A stretch of DNA of 64,000 nucleotides from Rotaria sordida (Eukaryota; Rotifera; Eurotatoria; Philodinida; Philodinidae), in contig CAJNOL010000071.1 in NCBI GenBank assembly GCA_905250125.1, forward strand, positions 62,001 to 126,000, read 5' to 3'. The position numbers and the translations under genes are program-made. The notes beneath the pieces are model-generated. The model ran no database searches. It saw only the letters and a program-made list of their open reading frames with translations, and had not been told where the DNA came from. Below are positions 51,555 to 64,000 of the stretch, in pieces. The number at the start of each line of letters is the position of its first letter. Position 1 is the stretch's first letter.

Positions 51555-54500
51555 ATGGCCCAAATACAAAACAATTCGAGCTCTTCGACTAGACGATCAT
51601 TAAGATTATTAACGTATGTTAAAAATTTTAAATTGTTTTTTATTAAATTTTATATTTTATTAGTGCTGAACGCAAATCAACAATAAACGAATTCAATATA
51701 GAGGGTTAATTTTTTTTTCTTTGTTTTATTCTTATCAAAAAAAAAAAAATAAAATTTTCTATGCTATTATAGAAGAAGAAGAAGAACAACAACAACAGCC
51801 AACAACGACTGCACGTCAAGCAAAATCTAAAGCACTTGAAGCTCTTTCAATTAGTCATAATAAACGTCGAATAGAAACTGATTCTGATATAAACGAAGAT
51901 CAAGAAGATAATAAAAAACGAACATCATCATTATCATCTCGTCATAGTATTGTTCATGCATCAAATCCTATAAGACGTCGTAAAAAACCAAGTGAACAAT
52001 TATCAAATATTAAAACATTAAAACGTCAACGAGAATCATCATCCGAAGAAGAAGAAGAAGAAGAAGATAATAAATCCGAACCAAAAAGAAATTCTGCACC
52101 TATTTTATCTCATCATAATCGACGAAAACAAAGTGATTTGGAAAAACAAACTGAAAGTACAGATACGGGGAACTTTTGTGTTAAACGACGAACAGGTTTA
52201 AAAAAAAACAAAAAGAAATTTATTCAAAAACTAAATTAACTTTTTTATTTTTTTTTTTTATTTATTTCTTTACATATAAAATAGGCGGACGAGAACAAAA
52301 TACAGTTGTAAGTGATCCTTCAACTAGTAATAATCGACGACCACGTCGTTATACAACAAAATCTTATATTGATTATTTGACAACGGGTCAATCCTCTTCT
52401 AGGTAAAAAAAAAATAATGCCTTTATTTTTTTTATTTATATTCTTTTTTTTTGAATGCTTCAAATCATTTCGTAAGCTAATGTTTTGTTACTACGGTGTA
52501 CAGATGTGCGACCAAAGACGTCTGTTCGCACTCGCGTAATTGCACTCATACATATAAGGAAAGAAAAATAGAAGAGAAAAAAGCCATTCTTCTCGTTCTG
52601 GCTTCATATAGAAAAAGGAGAGAAAAAAAAACATGACACAATAATCAACATAAAAGTTTGTTGGCGACAACTATTGATCAATAACTATAAAAAGTGTAAT
52701 ATTACCCATGAAAGTCCACTTAGAATCTAATAATAAAATTCAAACTAATTATTTTGTACGAATATTAAAAATTCAATATTTCTTTGCTTTTATTTTTTGT
52801 TGTTCGTATTTCTTTACCTAAAGACATAGTCGTTTCTTTTTTTTTTTTCTTTTTTTCTCTTCTCTACTATTTATTGTGTATGTGTGTAAATATGTTTCTC
52901 GCCATGTGACGATGATCTCGCTGACCTTTTCGATTTGTAAGACAAAATAAATTGTTTTATATATCATTTTTTTTATTTTAGTCGTTCATCGGTACCTGTC
53001 ACCAATATCACCGGTACAGAAAACCGATCGTGTCATACAAATAATAATACCGGTGTAACATCTTCAAATAATAATCCTTTACATTTATTTAATTCTTCTA
53101 CATATTATCATCAAAATTCATCATCTCCTCCGCCGTCATCATCATCAGCTCAAACGTATTCTGGTATTGTACCAACAACATCATCAACATCTCCATTTCT
53201 AACAAGTAGTAGTGCTCATCGAACTACAAAACAATCCATACAAATGTCGACTGAAAGTGATACTGATCCGGATAATAGTCCAACAACACGTGATATTCTA
53301 AATGATTCAAATTTTGTTCGTAGTGCTGCAAGTAGTGGTTCAGCAAGTGCAGCATTATTTCATACATTGTCAGGCCGTGTTCAACATTTAATGAGTAGAG
53401 TTGGAGGCGGAAGTTCAATTAATGGACGTTTACAACAATATATTCAAGGACTACAAGTAAATATATTATAAATTTATATATGAAAAAGATAAATATTGTT
53501 GTTTTTTTTTTCTTTTTCTTTTAGTCATCAGATCCTGATGTTAAATTAACAACACTTAATGAATTATGTTCTGTAAGTTGAATAATAGAAAAATAAAAAA
53601 GAATTTTTTGTTTTTTTTTTCTTAAAGTTTCTTGTTATGAGTAATGAAGATACATTACCAGGATTTCAATTTCGTGCTCTTTATCCACCATTACGTGATT
53701 GTTTAGCAGATGAAAATGAAGCAAATGCTGAAATAGCTTTAACAGCATGTCGAGCATTAACATATCTTATGGAAGCATTACCACGTTCAGCAATTCAAGT
53801 TGTTGAAGCTACACCAATATTTTTAAATAAAGTAAAATAATATCATCAATTTTTCCTTCACTCTTAAAAATATTGTATAATGAAAGTATCTCAGTTGTAT
53901 ACAACGATGTATTAAAGTATTTGTATACTGTTGAGTAAAGCCCATCTGGTCCGGGATCAATCGGACGGACTCTACTGCTGAGTTACTTTTATTCTACAAT
54001 GTAGAGGAAAAAATTAGCAACTTTTGATCAATTCCTTGTTTCTTTTTAGTTACGAAGTATAACATCAATTGATATAGCTGAACAAGCATTGACAGCATTA
54101 GATATGATATCAAAAAGAAATGCTAAACAAATTCTTATTTGTGTAAGTTTTAAAAAAAGAAAAAAACTACAAAGAAAAATAATTTCTTGACAAAAAACAA
54201 TTTTTGTTTTTCTTTCTATAGGATGGTATTGGTGCATGTCTTGAATACATTGATTTTTTTTCTATAACATCACAACATAAAGCTTTATCAATAGTTGCTA
54301 ATTGTTGTACACATATATTAACATCAACTGATTTTAAATATATTCGTGAACATTTAGAAAATTTAACAAATCGTTTACGTTCGGATGATAAAAAAACTAT
54401 TGAACATATTTGTTTAATATTTACACGTTTAGTAGAAAATTTTTATCGTGATTCAACAATATTATGTGAAATAGCATCACAAGAATTACTTAAAACAATG

Positions 54501-56414
54501 CAAACAATGATTATTGTACAACCATCATTAATAAATAGTATAACATTTGTTAGTATTATTCATATGCTTTATATTTTTTCGGCTTATTGTCCAATACTTG
54601 CTATTACATTACTTAAAATGAATATAGCTGAAACATTAATATGTCTTTTAACTGGTTCAGTTGAAGGTAAAATAATAACAAAAAAATCTATAACATATAA
54701 ATCAGCTGCTTTATCAATGAATGAATCAATAACAAATATGACAACAATACAACAAATAAATAATATTGAACTTATATCACGTATACCACAAGAATTATAT
54801 GAAATTGTTTCATTAATTGGAGAAATGATGCCTAAATTACCAATTGATGAACCATTATTTCAAGTTGATCAATTATTTCGAGCTGGAAGAGGATATGATG
54901 CTAATGCAAATGGTTATGTTTTGTGGCATTGGCAAGATGATCAAGGTTTGTTTTTAGAGATTTTAAACTTTAGAGAACAAATAAATGCAATTATGAATCA
55001 TTTTTCAAGTTGCCAAAGACACAGACTTCGGAAAACCAAACCCGTAGGCTTTTGCTTTTTTAGATAGAACAGACAATTCTCTACAAAATGAGACGTTCTC
55101 TGAAAAGTTATTTAATAAAAATATAGCAATTTTACGGAAACCTCTAAAGTAGGTTTCTTGTTTCATTTCCTATAGACAAATCATTTTTTGACCTTTAATA
55201 AAATTGTTGTATCTCAGCAAAAAATAAAAGTTTGCAGAGAATTTGGACGTATCTCATTTTGTAGAAAATTATTTGTTCGATCTAAAGAGAATTTTATTCA
55301 AGATGTTAAAAAAAAACCTTGGATTTTGATTTTGTTGATCGTAGTTTTCTTCATGCATTCACCAGTCTTAACGTTGATTCTTGAAAGTGTATTCCTATTC
55401 TTTCCTCGAATCATCATTATTGAAATTGTTTTGTAATTTTTAATTAAAAAATTTATATATATATATATCTTAGGTCAATTACGTCCATATTCATTTCAAG
55501 ATTCTCGAACAATCGAACATGCTTGGCAACAACATGAAGAAGAAGTTCAATTAGTTATATCTGGTCGAAATTATCTTCTTGATTTACAACAATTACAACA
55601 AATCAATGAAGAAACTAATCAAGCACGTTTTATAAAACGTGTTGTTACACCAGGTTCACCTAATCCAATTGAATCTACAGCATCACCTCCTTCACTTTCA
55701 ACAGATGAATTAGGAAATAATTCACCATCTCCAACAACAACAACAACAACAACACCAATAACAACAACAATAAACAATTCAAGTGATGTTCGAACAGAAC
55801 TTTTAAAAGATAATATTGAATTATATAATTCATTTGTACAATCATTATTTCCTATACTTTATGAAGTTTATAATACATCAGCTGGACCAGCTGTTAAACA
55901 TCGTTGTTTACAAACATTACTTCGTATGATATATTATTCATCATCAGATTTACTTGAAACAATATTAAAACAACAATCAATAGCATCAAATATAGCATCA
56001 ATGCTTGCATCATGTGATTATAGAATTGTTATTGGTGCATTACAAATATCAGAAATTTTAATGAAAAAATTACCTGATATATTTTCGGTATTTTTTTATC
56101 GTGAAGGTGTTGTACATCAAATTGAAATTCTTATTGGATTTGGTATAACATCAACAGCAAATTTATCTATTTCACATACACATCATACAACAACAAGTCA
56201 AAGTCAATTTGATCTTGTTCATATGAATGAAAATTCTTCATTACCAACAAATTCAACACTTAGTGAATCTTTTGGTAGGAGAAGCAAGAAAAATTCTTTT
56301 TATTTTATTGATTTTCTTGTCTTTTTTTCTTTTAGATGATCAACAAATTCAACCATTAAGTAGTGATTCTTCTTCAATATCAAAAACTCCATCATTGCCA
56401 TATCGAACAACAGC

Positions 56415-56460
<46 letters not shown>

Positions 56461-59400
56461 TCATCATCATCATCACGTCGTTATACAGAATCAAATGTAC
56501 CAAAAATTGAAACACGTTCACAACGTTCACGTATACCTCCAACATCATCAAATTCTCGTATTAAACCATCATTACATTCAATGTTTGATGAAATGACATC
56601 ATCATCAACACCATCGGATACATCATCATCAATACCTATTGGTCGTGGTCGTTCGACACGTGGTGGTAGTGGTGGTGGTGCTACGAATTCAGGATTCTTT
56701 CGACCAACATCTTTTGATTCTTCATCACATTATGGATCAACAATAAATAATCGACTTCATCCAACAACACCAATTTATGTACCGTCACCTTATTTACAAC
56801 AACAAGCATATACATATGCAACAAGTGCACCAGCTGCAGCATCATTAATTATGTCAACTAGTTTATCTTCTCGACAACAACAATCACAAATAACATTAAC
56901 AACACAAGAAAAAGCTAAATTAAAAGAATGGATACATAATCAAGCACAAAATTTTCGTATAAATTATTTTTCAAATAATTCATCAACATCAAATATTGCT
57001 TTACAAATAATAAATCGTTTAGCAGCAGCTGTTGATACATTACATGTTGGAAAAGATCATTTAGAAAATACTAAAGCATTACGTGATATTGCAAATATAA
57101 TTGCTAAAGGTGATGTAACACCATTTGAAATGGTACATAGTGGTTTAATAACAAAATTATTTCAATATTTAACTGATCATATATCATTACCAAATGATCG
57201 ATTAGATAGATTAAAATTATTTTTACATACATTTATGAATATACCTCATGAAAATACAGATGATAATGAAAAAGATTTAAAACAATTTATTATTGATCTT
57301 TATCATACACAATTAAATAATGGAAAATCTAATCAAAATATTTTAAGTCATTTAATATGTAAATTACAAGGATGTATTAATCAACTTGAACAGTTTCCTA
57401 TTAGAGGTAAATTAAATTTTACAAGATAAATCTTCCAATTGATTAATTGTTTTTCAGTTGAGATTATACACATTAGAGCAGCTCGTCGGATTAGTTCCGA
57501 ATTCGAAAATTTTGCATCCATCGGACTTTAATGTGCATCATGTAAACCTTCTTTAATGGGTTATAGATACTTCAAAATTTTCAGATTCGATGTACTTATT
57601 TCAGGACAGTTACAGATCAAATCTTTCTGAGCGGGATCATGACATTGTATTGAAAAATACTGTAAAAAAATGCAACATGTCGGTAGCAATAAGCTGTAGG
57701 CCCGAACTTTTTTTTTCCCAGGTATTCATCATCCATTAGAGTCTACATGATGCATATAGTCCCAACTTAAAAGTGATGAGTTGGGAGAACTTCCCTTGTC
57801 AGAAAAAAATTTTTATGAAGAAATGTTCGTTTTACAGTTTTAATATGTTATTAATGTGAATTTAAAATGGCAGACAATATTCATTTTGAATCTATTAAAA
57901 TAGAGCAATTATTGGTATTGATAGGTTTTTTTTTTTATGAAATATGATCTAAAGGAATTGTTAAAGTATAGAGGTAAAAAATGGCATCTGGAGAAGGATG
58001 ATGAAGAAATGTATCTTAAAATAGATAGAATAAAACAATCTCCTTGCAATTAGTAACAATAGCTAGATCGTGTTAATGAAATAGAAAAATTTCTTTTTGA
58101 TTATTTTTCTTTCAATAAATCTTAAATATGTTTGTATTTTCATTTTTTTTTTCTTTACTAGTCAATGATGTTACTGGTCGATCTGTTCATAGTTCAGCTC
58201 TTCGATTAATATCAACTCATCAACTTAAATGTAGTCTTGCTCGACATCCACAATGTAAAACATTAAAACAATGGAACAGTAGTCCAGTGAAAATTGATCC
58301 ATTTGCACTTGTATCAGCTATTGAAAAATATTTACTTTTACGTGGTGTTGCTAATGGTTCAAATGTAAATTAATTTTATAATTTTATTATATATATATAT
58401 ATATATTTTGTTTGTTTTTTTCTTCTTCTTCTTTGATAAAGGATGATTCATCTGGCATAATTGATGATGAAGAAAGTGAAGTATCAAATGAATCTGATGC
58501 TGAAGATGTTATTAATGTTCTTGCTCATTCATCAACAATGAGACTTGAATTTTTAATTAATGATCATATTATTCCAAATAATATGACTTTATATCAAGCT
58601 ATTCGAATGTACAGTACACCAACACAAAGAACTGCGTACGTAGAAAATTTTTCTTAAATTTAATATATGATACAAAAGTAAGGATATAAATTTCATTCCT
58701 TATTTTGAATTTTTTCGTCCTTCAAATCTTATATAATTAGCTTTTTGCAAATATTCCTAAACAAAATGATGTAATAGGGACAACAAGTATGCCGACAATA
58801 AGGTCATATTTTTCATAGAATGCAAAATATTAGCCCTTATGACTTTCCGATAAACATACATTAGAACGATAACTGTGTATCAGCTGATAGGAAAAGTTCT
58901 CCGACGAACTATATATGAATTGTTTTTGTCTTACATCAACAAGGTCAAATGACACGTGAAGATAAACGTTCGCAAAAACAAATTGCGATTTTTATATGGA
59001 CATATGAAAGAACATCTGACAGACAATAATTTATTTCGAATTTAATCAGAAAATCTTTGATAAAACAAAAATTAATTATAATTGAGTTTCATCTTATTAT
59101 CTTACTTATGTATATATGTGACAAAAATAATATATAATACGAGAAGAATATTTTTGCTATCTTATCTTGGAACATACTTATCATAAATATATCTAAGATC
59201 AAGATTTTGTGATGTCACTTTTTAGAAAACGTTCATATGTTATTTGATATCATTTGTTTATAGTGATGGTGAATCTGAAACTGATACTGATGAATCCGTA
59301 GTATCGTCATCGAGTATATGGACACGTGTACATACAATTCATTATCGTCAATTAACAAATTCATCATCATCAACAGTACCAGCTGTTAGTACAGCTATTG

Positions 59401-62400
59401 GTGGTGCTAGTACAACAACAACAACAACATCATCATCATCATCAAATCGTTTACGACAAACAACTACTAATACACAAAGTTCATCATCAAAATCATCAAA
59501 AAAACCTATTAAACCATCAAAACGTTCACCTATTCGAACAACAATTGATGAATTATGGATAAATGGTCAATGTCCAAAAACAAAATCTTTATTAATATCA
59601 AATTTAAATGAATCTCTATCATCAATATTAACAATAAATGATTTATCATTAAATGCTATATCATTACTACATATATTAAATAATTTAAATCTTTATTGGT
59701 ATGATCTTTATTATCATACAAATACAATGTTAAATCATCATAATTTATCATTAACATTAACATCAAAAAATGAATATTTATCAACAAAATTAACATCAAA
59801 AGTTAATAGACAATTACAAGATCCAATTGTTATTATGATGGGACGTATACCATCATGGATAACTGAAATGGGTTATACATGTTCATTTTTATTTCCATTT
59901 GAAACACGACAAATGATTTTTTATCCATGTGCATTCGATCGTGAACGTGCAATGCAAAGACTTTTAGATAGTTCAGATATGTTAACACAACAACATAATA
60001 ATGATCAAACTGATAGACAATCAGTTGTACCAAGAATTGAAAGAAAAAAAGTTAAATTATCAAGAGGAAATATACTTTCAGAAACGGAAAAAATTCTTGA
60101 TAATTGGAATTCAAAACATTTCTTAGAAGTTCAATATGAAGATGAAGTAAAATTATTAATTGAAATTCTATAAAATTATTTATACGTTTTTTTGTTTTTT
60201 AGGTTGGTTTTGGTCTTGGTCCAACTTTAGAAGCATATTCATTATTATCAAAAGAATTACAAAAGAATGGATTAGAACTATGGAGAACAGATAAAATTTT
60301 TGATTCACATAGAGGTTTGTATTCTAAATGTCATAGAAAGATTTCATTTGAGAATTATTTTTACAAACCTATATTCTAATAGAAATAATTATAAAAAGAA
60401 ATTTATAGATACTGATAGATGATAGATGTGAGTTCTGTTAACAAAATTTTTTTTACCTGATGTAAATATCTTTACGATAAAAAATTTATCACCATTCTTC
60501 TTTGAGGAATGTGCTATAGGAAAGTTGAAAGAAAAAATATTGAAAGTTGAAACTAGCAAGATATTCTTTATTTTTTGGCATAAGAAGTGTGGATTGTCTT
60601 TACCTGCACCTACCCTAAAGACAACCCTTTTCTTCTATCTCAATAATACCACATGTAAAGTTTTATAATATTGAACTTGATGCGGGTCCTCTGCTCTCTG
60701 ACAACTACATTCTGAAAGACTGCAATGTTGCATTGATACTAATGAATATCATTTTGTTTTTTTTTCCCCGGATATTTGAAAAGTTACAATACGTATTGGA
60801 TGGTAAAGATATTTATGGCTCACCCTGTATTTTCAAAGCACTGTGTCCGAATCTCAGTATCATCAGCGATGGAATGATCTTAGCCAAATTAAAAATAGTT
60901 GTTTACCTTGAATCACTCAGTTGATAGCACACTGACTATAGAGTAATATACGTCAACCAATGTGTATTGAGATTTTATTCAATTAAACAAGAGAAATCTG
61001 ATTTAGATTTGCTATCTACAGCGAATAATCCTTATAGAAGAAATATCGGACTAACATAATCGTTTCTTAGTAACACTATTTCGCAAAATAGCCGAAAAAA
61101 ATGAAATGAGCTTTCTTTTCGATACGAAATGTTCAAAAAAATTGTAGCTCTTTTATGGAATATTTGATCTTCTTATGAAAGCGATATTCTTTATTTAAAA
61201 TCGAAATCTTACTTAAGTCTAAAATATTTATATAAAACATAACTATAGAATTTTATTTTTTGAATTTCTATAGATAAAGATACATCAATGTCTGAATATG
61301 TCGATACACATAATGGTCTTTATCCTGCACCATTAGGTCGTAATGCAAAAGCAAATGTAATTACAAAAGTTCGTCAAAAATTTAAATTTCTTGGAAAATT
61401 TATGGCTAAAGCATTAATGGATTCAAGAATGGTAAATATTTTTTAAATCTAAGATCTCAAAAATTTATTGTTTTATTTTTATTTTAAGATTGATATGCCT
61501 TTTAGTATTATTTTTTATAAATGGATGTTAGGAGAAGAAGAAAGTTTAAATCTTGAAGATCTCATTCATATAGATGCAAATTTATATGAACAATTTAAAA
61601 AATTACAAACAGTTGTTTTAGTACGCGATAAAATAATGTTACAAAATCAAATAACAAATCAACAAATAACAATAAATAAATTAAATAATAAAAAACGTTT
61701 AAAATCAAAAGATGATTCACAATTAGATCATTCAATATATACAAATATATTTGATGAAAATGATCCAAGATTATTACTTGATGGTTGTAAAATAGATGAT
61801 TTATCACTTGTATTTACATTACCTGGTTATCCAAATATTGAATTAAAAAAAGGTGGAAAAGATTGTTTAGTTACAATACAAAATCTTGATCAATATATTA
61901 ATGTAAAATTTCATAAAAATTTATTTAAATTCAAAAAATAAACAAAGAAATTTTTATGTTTTTGTTTTTTTTTTAGTTAGTTGTCTATTGGACATTAGTT
62001 GAAGGTGTTCGACGTCAATTTGAATCGTTTCGTGATGGATTTAATTCAATATTTTCTATTCAGCATTTGAAATGTTTTTATCCCGATGAAGTATATCATT
62101 AAAAATAATATAAAATAAAATTATTCTATTTTTTTATTTCATATAAATAATTCTTTGCTTTTTGTTTTTTTAATATAGCTTCATCAAGTATTTTGCGGTA
62201 GTGGTTCAACAGAATTATGGGATCTTAAAGTTTTGCTTGAATCAACACGTTGTGATCATGGATATAATTTGAACAGTCGAGCAGTTAAATGGCTTTTTGA
62301 TATAATGATTAATTTTGATATTGATGAACAAAGAGCATTTTTACAATTTGTAACTGGTAGTCCACGATTACCTGTTGGAGGTAAGAAAGTCATTTTGTTT

Positions 62401-63628
62401 AATAAATAGTAAAGTCAATAGCACTTCTCGAATGAAATATTAAAATACTAAAAGATGACTATAGACTTTTGACTACAGAATGAGATATATATAGGTTTGT
62501 AGAGATAAGCTTATATGCATTATTATGTTCTACTGAGTACTGTTGACATATCAATAGATGGCACCACCTATCGACATGTTAACAGTACGTAGTAGAACTT
62601 GATAATGTATATGCTATTAGATGAAGAAAGTGTTTTTCTACAAGCCTACATATATTCCTTTCTATAATTAAAACTAGTTCGAAAAATTGAATAGTTGCCT
62701 TTCGTAATATATCTATTCATATGATCGATAGTTTCGAGATATCACTATTGTCTGTCTATATCGCTCATAGGAAAAGAATTATAAATTTATCAATAGACTC
62801 AAAGATTCTTCTCATAGTTTCAAAATTAGTCTATAAAATTATTTTGTATTACTAATAAGAATAGATTTATAATAGATAAAATATATATTCCTACTAATTG
62901 ATGAAATCTAGTTCGTCTAATTGAATTCAATTAATGTTTTGGGGGAAGACCAACAATCAATGAGTACATTTTTCATTGTAATCGAGAACAACAAGCTTCA
63001 GACTTCTTTTCTAGAGTTCCTTAGCACTAGAAAAAAAAACGATGAACGGCATTAACAAAAAGACTTCGATTGTTCTAGAACATTTCAAAATGTTTTAAAT
63101 AGTGTAGTAACTTATCTTTGCACAGATAAAAATTCTTATGAAAGATATCATAGATGATGAGCAGTAATGCATTGGTTTGCCACAGTCGTCATATGATCAA
63201 CATGAAAAGCGAGAATTGATCAAGTTCCATATTTTAATGCAAAAGGAATTGCGTTGACAAGTTTTTAAGATGTGGATAATTTTTATAAACTTGTACATTT
63301 TCTTTTCGCTTTTCAATTCAATTTTACACCATTAGAACTGAGAGTTTAATCGGTTGTACTTTCTCATAAACGAAAAGATAATCATTTTTCATAATAAATT
63401 ATTTGAATTTTTTTTAAAATAGGCTTTCGAATGCTTCATCCTCCACTGACAATTGTTCGAAAAGCGGCAGAAAATAATAGTGATCATATCAATCCGGATT
63501 CATTTTTACCAAGTGTAATGACCTGTGTCAACTATCTCAAATTACCAGATTATTCATCAAAAGAAATTATGAAATTGAAACTGACAACAGCTATACGAGA
63601 TGGTCAATATGCGTTTCTACTATCTTGA
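51555..63628 (+). CDS. TRIP12: TRIP12-type HECT E3 ubiquitin ligase, complete
   Basis: Twenty phase-checked exons: 51555-51613, 51664-51704, 51773-52195, 52285-52402, 52982-53456, 53525-53572, 53628-53831, 54050-54142, 54222-54945, 55474-56274, 56336-57406, 58162-58364, 58442-58635, 59264-60146, 60203-60314, 61274-61431, 61489-61902, 61977-62090, 62179-62380, 63423-63628 (2180 residues). The N-terminus is Ser/Arg-rich and disordered. Armadillo repeats follow ([38 protein letters not shown]), then a WWE domain ([13 protein letters not shown]), a poly-Thr linker in exon 11, [13 protein letters not shown], and the HECT domain ([45 protein letters not shown]). The catalytic cysteine is in [13 protein letters not shown] (TGT 63524-63526). 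TRIP12/UFD4 proteins act in ubiquitin-fusion degradation, branched chains and DNA-damage control. The start ATG precedes [13 protein letters not shown]; an upstream non-coding exon is possible. Confidence 0.93.
56404..56460 (+). repeat. In-frame (ACA)n repeat coding poly-threonine in TRIP12
   Basis: A nearly pure ACA run inside exon 11 encodes about 18 threonines followed by serines (TCA)n. It sits in the disordered linker between the armadillo/WWE part and the middle domain, so length change would be tolerated in frame. Confidence 0.85.
57460..57800. repeat. Fold-back element J in a TRIP12 intron, related to element G
   Basis: It shares with element G the blocks GATTCGATGTACTTATTTCA, GGGATCATGACATT and GTAGCAATAAGC, and pairs with itself: GAGATTATACACATTAGAG near 57462 with the complement of about 57725-57775. 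It is inside the 755-nt intron 57407-58161. Confidence 0.6.
62475..62662. repeat. Small fold-back (MITE-like) element K in the last TRIP12 intron
   Basis: GTTCTACTGAGTACTGTT (62527-62544) pairs at 16 of 18 positions with 62581-62598. Pairing extends outward through a GCATTAT/ATAATGTA pair to ATATATAGGTTTGTAGA (from about 62487), matching the complement of CTACAAGCCTACATATAT (62639-62656). About 190 bp, compact, no spacer gene. Confidence 0.75.
62950..63290 (-). repeat. Interspersed repeat family R1, copy 3
   Basis: The complement carries the R1 blocks in family order: CATGTTGATCATATGACGAC, GGCAAACCAATGCATTA, TTTTTATCTGTGC, and GCTAAGGAACTCTAGAAAAG. It is in the same TRIP12 intron (62381-63422) as element K. 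Confidence 0.7.
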
Positions 63629-64000
63629 ACATTTTCTTCTCTCCTCTTGTTTGTACAGAGAAACACAAACATATATTATAAAGTTCTTCTTCCTTTTTCT
63701 TTTTTTTTTTGATTTTTCATTGTCTGCCTGTGCGCTTTAATAAACCCGAACGAAAAAAAATATTTCTATTGTATGAATCAAGAAAGCAAAACAAACAAGC
63801 TTTGATGGAACACTTGAATAATGAAAAGATTAAAGAAAAAAGAGAATGCATTTTGAATGATGGTTGCATACATGTAGATTTTCGTTCTTTTCCTGTAACT
63901 GATCATTTATTGTCCTACTTGATTTTATCAATGTTGAATTTAGCGTTTTTTTTCTTCATTGATTATATAAAAGGTTAACCAATAGAAAAGACATCTTAAC
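63629..64000. other. 3' flank of TRIP12, no gene supported
   Basis: Holds the TRIP12 3' UTR. The frame at 63709-63978 has a hydrophobic end but no family match and no start context; I do not call it. Confidence 0.4.

Noticed and set aside
54948-55436. Frames inside the TRIP12 intron after the WWE start
   Set aside because: The donor after DDQ and acceptor before GQLRPYSF join in phase, so this is intron; the frames show no homology.
56300-56596. Poly-Gln and poly-Leu frames overlapping TRIP12 exon 11
   Set aside because: They are other-frame readings of the (ACA)n/(TCA)n tract in the real exon.
1-64000. CRISPR arrays, bacterial operons, riboswitches or prophage
   Set aside because: Nothing of the kind is seen; gene structure is eukaryotic throughout, with introns even in the bacterial-type gene.

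Overview
This window is AT-rich animal nuclear DNA. It has spliceosomal genes with GT..AG introns, a 10-N scaffold gap at 8814-8823, and full-length homologues of typical metazoan genes: a myosin XVI-like motor, LRRC41, a MARVEL protein, CFAP44, tropomyosin, TTLL11 and TRIP12. Most introns are about 50-80 nt; a minority are 0.4-2.1 kb, and nearly all of those hold repeats. One gene is a bacterial-type homospermidine synthase carrying a spliceosomal intron. The AT content, the small introns and this acquired enzyme make a bdelloid rotifer (Adineta/Rotaria-like) my best guess, but no sequence here proves the taxon.

Layout. 1-2264: no exon found; a fold-back repeat. 2265-7667 (-): ankyrin-myosin gene (myosin XVI-like) that leaves the window after the middle of the motor, with two possible internal first exons. 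7668-11900: intergenic, with the gap and small inverted repeats. 11906-13349 (-): decayed DDE transposase split by a 286-bp CpG-rich insertion. 15508-21654 (-): LRRC41-like protein with two fold-back elements in its long introns. 22506-23801 (+): MARVEL membrane protein. 23946-24311 (+): small basic Asn-rich ORF. 24415-36706 (-): CFAP44, an axonemal WD40/coiled-coil protein. 36961-38770 (+): tropomyosin, head to head with CFAP44. 40591-45660 (-): TTLL11-like tubulin polyglutamylase. 46980-48562 (+): homospermidine synthase. 51555-63628 (+): complete TRIP12-type HECT E3 ligase in 20 exons.

The genes do not form a pathway. CFAP44 and TTLL11 both serve cilia; myosin XVI and tropomyosin serve actin. 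LRRC41 (BC-box adaptor family) and TRIP12 both belong to the ubiquitin system. The exon models of the myosin, LRRC41, MARVEL, tropomyosin, TTLL11 and TRIP12 genes were checked by hand for splice phase from exon to exon and read through without internal stops.

The strongest points for a second look are the bacterial-type homospermidine synthase with an intron, the density of long diverged fold-back elements (about ten in 64 kb, most inside introns), two interspersed repeat families with members on both strands, and the unusual 5' architecture of the myosin XVI-like gene.
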